Positions 58,971-64,000 of a DNA stretch of 64,000 nt are shown piece by piece (within the stretch, counting starts at the first letter, position 1; the number at the start of each line of letters is the position of its first letter). Both the position numbers and the translations under genes were made by a program. Origin of the DNA: Timema cristinae (lineage: Eukaryota; Arthropoda; Insecta; Phasmatodea; Timematidae); NCBI GenBank assembly GCA_039000515.1, contig JBCFYV010011135.1:15142376-15206375 (forward strand), read 5' to 3'. The notes beneath the pieces were generated by a model that made no database searches, was not told the DNA's origin, and saw only the letters and a program-made list of their open reading frames with translations.

Positions 58971-59112
58971 ATGGACACGGAAACTGACGAGACTGAAACG
59001 GACGGGGAAGCCACTCTTGGGGTAGAGGAAGAGGAGGATGAAAACAAATCAGCCATCGAGGATATTTCTGAGGACATTCCACTCGAGATGCTATACGGGA
59101 ATGCTTTGGAAG
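58971..59112 (+). CDS. SCAPER: SCAPER exon 11: acidic stretch
   Basis: Acceptor CATGTTTTCGAACAG, donor GGAAG|GTAAAT, phase 0 to phase 1. Encodes MDTETDETETDGEATLG, a Glu run and SAIEDISEDIPLEMLYGN. It parallels the human 'NIETDNDSDFS' acidic block. The human 'DWNDVLADYEARESWRQ' segment has no clear match here, so this region has diverged or is shortened. Confidence 0.82.
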
Positions 59113-59143
59113 GTAAATAGTACTGAAAATTACTCTCCTTGTT

Positions 59144-59335
59144 TACCCCTTTCGTGGTCGAATGGTCTGAGCCCTAAGGCATCACTTTCACAATAATCTG
59201 GACTGTGGATGACTAGAAGATAGTTCTTAGAATCCCAATCAGGTGAACTGAGAGTGGTTTTCTCTAACTGGCTTAACACATAAATGTGGGTACAAATCTC
59301 CTAAATTTATCCTTCGTGATACTAACACTTTTGAT
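59144..59335 (+). mobile_element. SINE remnant close to the exon 11 donor
   Basis: 'CCCCTTTCGTGGTCGAATGG' head, then a decayed B-box region and body 'GAGAGTGGTTTTCTCTAACT'. It starts about 30 bp after exon 11. Confidence 0.7.
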
Positions 59336-59359
59336 TAATTAATGTATATATACATACTG

Positions 59360-59700
59360 AGAAGTAGGATCGATGTGACAAAATTTGACAGGCTGAGAAA
59401 TAAGAGAATAAAAGGAACAGTAAAGGAAGAGCCAGTCCAGGAGAGAATAGAGAAGGCACGACAAAGGTGGTATGTACATGTGAGGGAAATGGAGAGAGAA
59501 AGGATGCCAAGGAGGATGTTGGATATGGAGGGGGGAGATAGGAGGTCGAAAGGAATGACCAAGGGACAGACGGCTGAAGGGCGTAAGGAGGAGTGTGGAG
59601 TAAAGAGGAAAAGACTGAGCCATGGTGAAGGGAGAGAGATGGTGGGAGGAAAGGAAGCAGTGGAGAGGCTTATGTTCCAAACAGACCCAGTCAGTTGCTC
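59360..59700 (+). pseudogene. LINE reverse-transcriptase C-terminal remnant
   Basis: An open frame reads FDRLRNKRIKGTVKEEPVQE, then RQRWYVHVREMERERMPRRM and GGDRRSKGMTKGQTAEG, matching the pattern 'R-N-x-x-I-R-G-S ... RLRWYGHV-R ... GRRxRGRPKKRW' at the end of arthropod LINE polymerases. Flanked at the right by TA/CA microsatellites (59718-59770). Confidence 0.75.
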
Positions 59701-59854
59701 AAAACTGTTAATGATTTTATATATATTATATATATATATATACACACACCACAACACACACACACACAAATTAATGTAAATTGTTATACTCAAATACATA
59801 TAATATGTGTATTTTTGAAAAGGTAGCTAGACACTGTGTTAAATTATTATTATT

Positions 59855-60020
59855 AGCACCGCGTCTTACTACCCGTTCGGGTTATACGCACTTACGCTAA
59901 TGTGTAATGGTAGGGTGATTGTGAGATGAAATGGAGGACCTACAGTTTAACGTGGAATTCGAACCACGGTGGAGGCCTGGCATTCCACAAATTCACAAGA
60001 ATGTCTTGTCAGAGGTGAAG
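59855..60020 (-). mobile_element. SINE family 2, minus orientation, head-truncated
   Basis: Tail (rc of 'AACCCGAACGGGTAGTAAGA') and body 'GTGTAATGGTAGGGTGATTG' match 21975-22270. The tRNA-like head is missing. Confidence 0.8.
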
Positions 60021-60616
60021 GAAGTGTTAAAAAATAAACTAATACCAAGTTGTTGTAACTAGGCAACAGTTGCATATTTCCTTGGCCACCTACTTTCCAT
60101 GGTCAGCTAACAAGGCTTTGTATGATAATATCCTGGTCGTGGCAACAAGGTGGCAAGTAAGGCAATGCCAAGTACATCACTGTCCCTCAATAGTCTGGAA
60201 TTTCTGGTAGCTAGCGGAGAGTTTGAGGTATTAATCTCCACTCGGTGTATTATGTCTGGTTTTCCATATGTGATTTATCATCTTCTCTATCCTGGAAGAC
60301 GGAGGAATATGGAGGCATTTCACTAAATTGACCCGACCACAGGCTGGAAACAGTTAATGATGATTTATCAGTTTAGTTTTACCATTCACTCCGCGCTAAT
60401 GTGGGTGCATTACCTTCAAGTTGCCCTATCAAGCCCCTGCCCTTTGAATACCTCTTTAATAACCTTGTGGGTCATACGTACTCATTAAAGTAAAAAAAAA
60501 AGTGTTCATGAAGCTTTTGAAAATAATTTTAACCTGCGTTATTTTATTTTTGAGATTAATGTTGCTTTTGGAACATAGTACAGACAGCCATATTGAAGTC
60601 TTATTGTTGTTGGCAG

Positions 60617-60843
60617 GTATGTCTTGGGGCGAGCAGGTGGACACCCTGGAACAGTTGAAAGAACTGGTGGCCCGGCATCCGGGCAGGGCTCAGGAGCTGC
60701 ATCAAAAGCTGTCATCCCCATCCCGCAGGCGCACTTTACTGGAAACTGTGCGCCGCCTCAATGTGAAACAGGCTAAGGCTCAGGAAAAGAGAAATAGACT
60801 GCTACAGGAGAAGACGAGCCGGTTGCGGGAACTCCTCAACAAG
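60617..60843 (+). CDS. SCAPER: SCAPER exon 12: KLSSPSR motif
   Basis: Acceptor TTGTTGTTGGCAG, donor AAG|GTAAAC, phase 1 to phase 0. Encodes GMSWGEQVDTLEQLKEL, then HQKLSSPSRRRTLLETVRR and a coiled coil (QEKTSRLRELLNK). Human has 'TSWGDIVEEEP', 'HEKLSSPSRKRTIAESKKK' and 'REEKTLKLQKLLERE'. One of the strongest matches. Confidence 0.96.
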
Positions 60844-60959
60844 GTAAACACACATATGTATAGTAGGACTTTGTAGGAAAATACGAACATATTTTTATTG
60901 CCAATATTCATAACATTCTTCTTAATCATTATGGTTATTTTATACCTATATTTATTTAT

Positions 60960-61235
60960 GACATTGCATGTAAGAGAGATTAGGAAAGTGGAGGCTTTGT
61001 AAATAAAGTTTGTAAGGAGCATGTTAGCTGTCATAAGGAGAAACAAGACAAGGAAAGAATGAAAGTGGGAGTGAAGTGAAAGAGTGGGGTACAGGGAGTA
61101 CATGAGATAGTAGAGGAAGCAAGATTAAGATGTATGGTCATATAATGAAGATGGAAAAAGAGAAGACGAAGTATGTAGGCAAAATACTTCAAGGGAAACC
61201 AAGAAAGAGGTGGGAGTACAGATAACACCCACCAG
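60960..61235 (+). pseudogene. LINE 3'-end remnant
   Basis: Broken frames show VEAL-like, MLAVIRRNKTRKE and RKRWEYR, parallel to the minus-strand copy at 47085-47640 (VEAMRIKFVRDMLAV). Frameshifted and short. Confidence 0.65.
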
Positions 61236-61639
61236 GAAATTGAGTCAAATTTACAACTCTTTTTCCCTTAGGATTCCTTTATACAACCTATCAAATTCCT
61301 TAATTTCATAAATGTGTTTTCTTCATGAAATGACTTTTGGCAGAGAAGTAAAATAAAGTCCGTTCAGTGTAGGAGTTGTTTTCTGAAAGGCCTTTTCCCC
61401 TACCAGAAATATATTATATAGTAGAATATTGCTAGGAAAAAAAGACCTTTCAGAGAGTAATTCCTTATTGTGAATGAAGTATATGTGTTTGAGCTGGCTT
61501 TATGATAGTTGCATTTTGACCAAAGGCAAATATTTAAAATTCAAAAGTGCCATTGGGTCGCCTCATTGCTAAACAAATTAAGAATGATAAATTTAGCCCT
61601 AATTATTCTATCATTAGCACTATATACTTCTTCAGTCTT

Positions 61640-61945
61640 CTCCACAAGATATTACAGACTCCCTCACGACGGTACTTAGGAACACATTTAAATCTCTTAA
61701 AAAGATCAGCATCAGCTTAATATACACGTTAAAAACCCCACCCTTATAAGCATCCCAATTCACAAATCTGGAACACCTATACTCGTTTATTGCACTACGG
61801 CCTTGGAATGTGCTACCCCCCTCACCACCTCATTAAGCGACTTGACTGGGTTGACGCCTTTCAAAACTTCACTCAAACATAATACTATTTCTAGGAGAAT
61901 CTAGTGTTTATTGCTTTTGTAAACATAGTAAATAAATAAAATAGA
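61640..61945 (+). pseudogene. Possible reverse-transcriptase tail remnant
   Basis: A broken frame reads HPYKHPNSQIWNTYTRLLH, recalling the end of a different LINE polymerase. Decayed and uncertain. Confidence 0.35.
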
Positions 61946-63262
61946 TAGAAATGGAAGAGATTCATAAATTGTACCTGGTTCAACTGAAACAATAAACTGA
62001 TAATAATTAAAACGATATTGAAATTATGTATTGATATTGACCCACGATACGGTGTCAATTAAATTGATACTGGTTATAATCGTGATATTGCCCTGTGATT
62101 AAGCAGTATCTATTACAATATTGGGTTTTGCGATGATGACTATGCGAGCATGCCTTACTGCGCACTTGCTCTCATTTATGTGATCTGAGTATATTTGATA
62201 CTTATAATTATAAAATTAGAAAGACTTTTGATGTTGCACACACTTTATTTAACTGATTACACTGTCGATACTGAATATATGATATTAAATTATATGTTTA
62301 CCGATTTTTTTCCACGATATTACATGTTCCCTGTTCCGTTTACTGTGTAATGTTATATTCTCTGTAGATTGGTGTTACTGCTATGTGGATTCATACACAC
62401 AAGTGGCTTATATATGACCCGCTCCTTGCCTCTTGGACCCCTTGTCACCAGTGTTAAAACTAACTAATAGAAAGACTCCTGGCGGCAGGTGTTGTGAAGG
62501 CTGGCTTCCTATTGGGTAGAGGCACAAGATTTTGCTAAATACTACAGAGTTGATCTTTTAAAGAAAAAAGGGTTTCATGATACAATAGATTGAATCTACT
62601 TCTGAAAGGCGCGTGACTCTCCATGGATGAATTACTAAAAGGATATTTTATATACACTTTATCAAACTAAAATACACTTCATCCATGACTTTTTTTAATA
62701 TATGATAGGGGTCCAAAACAGTATCATCACATGCTGATGAGAAAACAAAACCTTTTGTATACAAATGTTTGAATAATTGTATGAATGAAGGAATAAATAT
62801 ATGAATGAATGGAGGTAATTTAAATACTATATTTAAAATTTAATCAATTATAGTTATTGTTTCTCTAAACTTATTTAGTTCATGTATTGGTTAAGGGTAA
62901 GACAAGGCAAACTAGTCTTAACATCACCAAACTGTATCAAAATAAATAAAATAAATATAACACTTTAGTTTGAATTGATTTATTTAGCTTTTTTAGCCAA
63001 AAAATCTCTTTACTTAGTGAAATCCAATCATTCTCTTAACCAAAAATATGGTTTTAAATTACAACAATTTTTTTTTTTTAACATTTGATTTGTATTTTCC
63101 ATAGTAAATTTAATAACTAATTTATTAAAATAGACCATGTATGTCTAAAATGTTTTCTTACTTTCTAATAAATGGACTCTGAATCTAGATTAATTATTTG
63201 TATGTAAACTTATCTATAATAACATAACTATAAGTTGCAATTCTTTCTTTTTTCCATTTTAG
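61946..63262. other. Intron 12, AT-rich
   Basis: No gene or classifiable element seen. A GATATTG-rich patch lies near 62000-62110. Confidence 0.5.
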
Positions 63263-63475
63263 GTTGAAGAAGTAAAGGCTTCTCAAGCTCAATCGATTGA
63301 AGAGAAGCGAATTCGTTTAGAGATGAAACTAAAACGAGCTGAAGTCAACCGTAAAATGCACCTTAAAGGAATTATTCGTAAAGCACATGATGAAGAAGCA
63401 AAACTCAAGGAGATAGCTTTCATCAACGAGCTGGAGGCCCAAAATAAGAGGCACGACTTTATGGCCCTCTGTCAG
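63263..63475 (+). CDS. SCAPER: SCAPER exon 13: conserved coiled coil
   Basis: Acceptor TTTTTTCCATTTTAG, donor TGTCAG|GTATGT, exactly 71 codons, phase 0 at both ends. Encodes a charged coiled coil ending [17 protein letters not shown], then FMALCQ; human has '[17 protein letters not shown]'. The last SCAPER exon in the window. The U1-like zinc finger and C-terminal half seen in human SCAPER should lie to the right. Confidence 0.96.
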
Positions 63476-63484
63476 GTATGTCTG

Positions 63485-63850
63485 AATATTTTAAACAGGG
63501 TGAAGATGCTGGGGAATGGAGGAGGTTACATATTGATGAGTTACATAGCCTTTATACATCACAAGACATTGTTATGATAGTCATTTATCGCAGATTATGA
63601 TGGGTAGGACATGCAACACGAATGGAAGAATCTAGAACCTTTTTCAGAATATTGACTGGCAAACCTAATGAGAAAAGAGACTTGGGAATACTTAGACAAA
63701 GATGGAAGGATACCATTAGAATGGAATGAAAATATAGGTTGTAATTAAGGACTAGATTGAACTAGCTCAAGATAGTGATATATGCCATACTTTAATGAGT
63801 GTGGCAACGAGCTTTCAAATTCTTAATGCCATAGAGGAAGTAAGTGATTA
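63485..63850 (+). pseudogene. LINE 3' end inserted at the exon 13 donor
   Basis: Broken frames show [39 protein letters not shown] and LRQRWKDTIRME, the standard C-terminal pattern of an arthropod LINE polymerase. It ends with 'CTTAATGCCATAGAGGAAGT', the tail shared with 15246, 51893 and 54315. LINE-like sequence begins about 10-20 bp after the splice donor of exon 13. Confidence 0.8.
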
Positions 63851-64000
63851 ATTGGTATTCCTTCAAACATGAAACATTTATATATCTGAAAATAGATAAT
63901 GCACCCATTTTAAAGGCTGTAAGGTAAATCAGGATTAGAAAAGTATAGACTAATTTTTTCCTAAAGTAACTTCAAATTTTCCAAGCTTATAGGTGAAGTT
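63851..64000. other. Right-edge intron 13 sequence
   Basis: AT-rich, nothing recognisable; presumed SCAPER intron 13. Confidence 0.4.

Noticed and set aside
58864..59082. Minus-strand Ser- and Pro-rich ORFs
   Set aside because: Antisense of the acidic Glu/Asp-rich exon 11 of SCAPER.
59335..59799. 154-codon hydrophobic minus-strand ORF
   Set aside because: Antisense of a purine-rich LINE remnant; the plus strand has the reverse-transcriptase pattern.

Overview
This is an AT-rich, intron-rich and repeat-dense piece of an animal nuclear genome. The gene structure, the SCAPER orthologue, and the mix of tRNA-derived SINEs, mariner, hAT, Harbinger-like, pogo-like, Penelope-like and non-LTR elements suggest an arthropod, probably an insect. 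The species cannot be named from the sequence alone. There are no bacterial operons, rRNA genes, convincing free-standing tRNA genes or CRISPR arrays.

Two protein-coding genes can be rebuilt from exons. (1) On the minus strand, 8499 down to 456, a four-exon gene (all introns phase 0) encodes a protein with an acidic N-terminal half and about 19 tandem 24-residue C-x4-C-x9-C-x2-H units, resembling the short zinc-binding units of proteins annotated as WRKY19-like. Its last exon is broken by a one-base contraction in a homopolymer, shown by comparison with an internal duplicate 288 bp away. (2) On the plus strand, from 25410 to beyond the window's right edge, lies the 5' two-thirds of an orthologue of SCAPER (S-phase cyclin A-associated protein in the ER). 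Thirteen coding exons, about 929 codons, join with consistent phases. Exon 4 carries a one-base deletion that makes an in-frame TGA. Exon 5 can extend past its donor into a roughly 1.1-kb candidate alternative terminal exon with a short hydrophobic tail. A further well-formed minus-strand exon at 20269-20346 could not be assigned to a gene.

Layout: 1-8.5 kb, the CCCH-repeat gene and its introns; 8.6-9.3 kb, an inverted copy of an element with ~172-bp tandem units; 9.9-10.2 kb, a SINE with target duplications; 11.1-14.9 kb, two head-to-head Penelope-like copies inside one 12-bp target duplication; 15-16.3 kb, LINE remnants; 17.2-18.8 kb, the same 172-bp element in a three-unit higher-order arrangement; 18.8-25 kb, mostly non-coding AT-rich DNA with SINE pieces and a pogo-like MITE; 25.4-64 kb, SCAPER, whose introns are packed with mobile elements. 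These include a 2.8-kb pogo-like candidate, a decayed LINE reverse transcriptase, two Harbinger-like elements with 3-bp target duplications, a complete-length dead mariner, a hAT element inside a LINE-derived 46-bp minisatellite, and many SINE copies.

The two genes are divergently oriented, about 17 kb apart, with no visible functional link. SCAPER proteins are cytoplasmic or ER-associated factors linked to cyclin A2 retention and to TTC5/CCR4-NOT-dependent decay of tubulin mRNA. The repeat gene's product is probably a zinc-binding nuclear protein of unknown role. All comparisons are from memory of protein families; no search was run.
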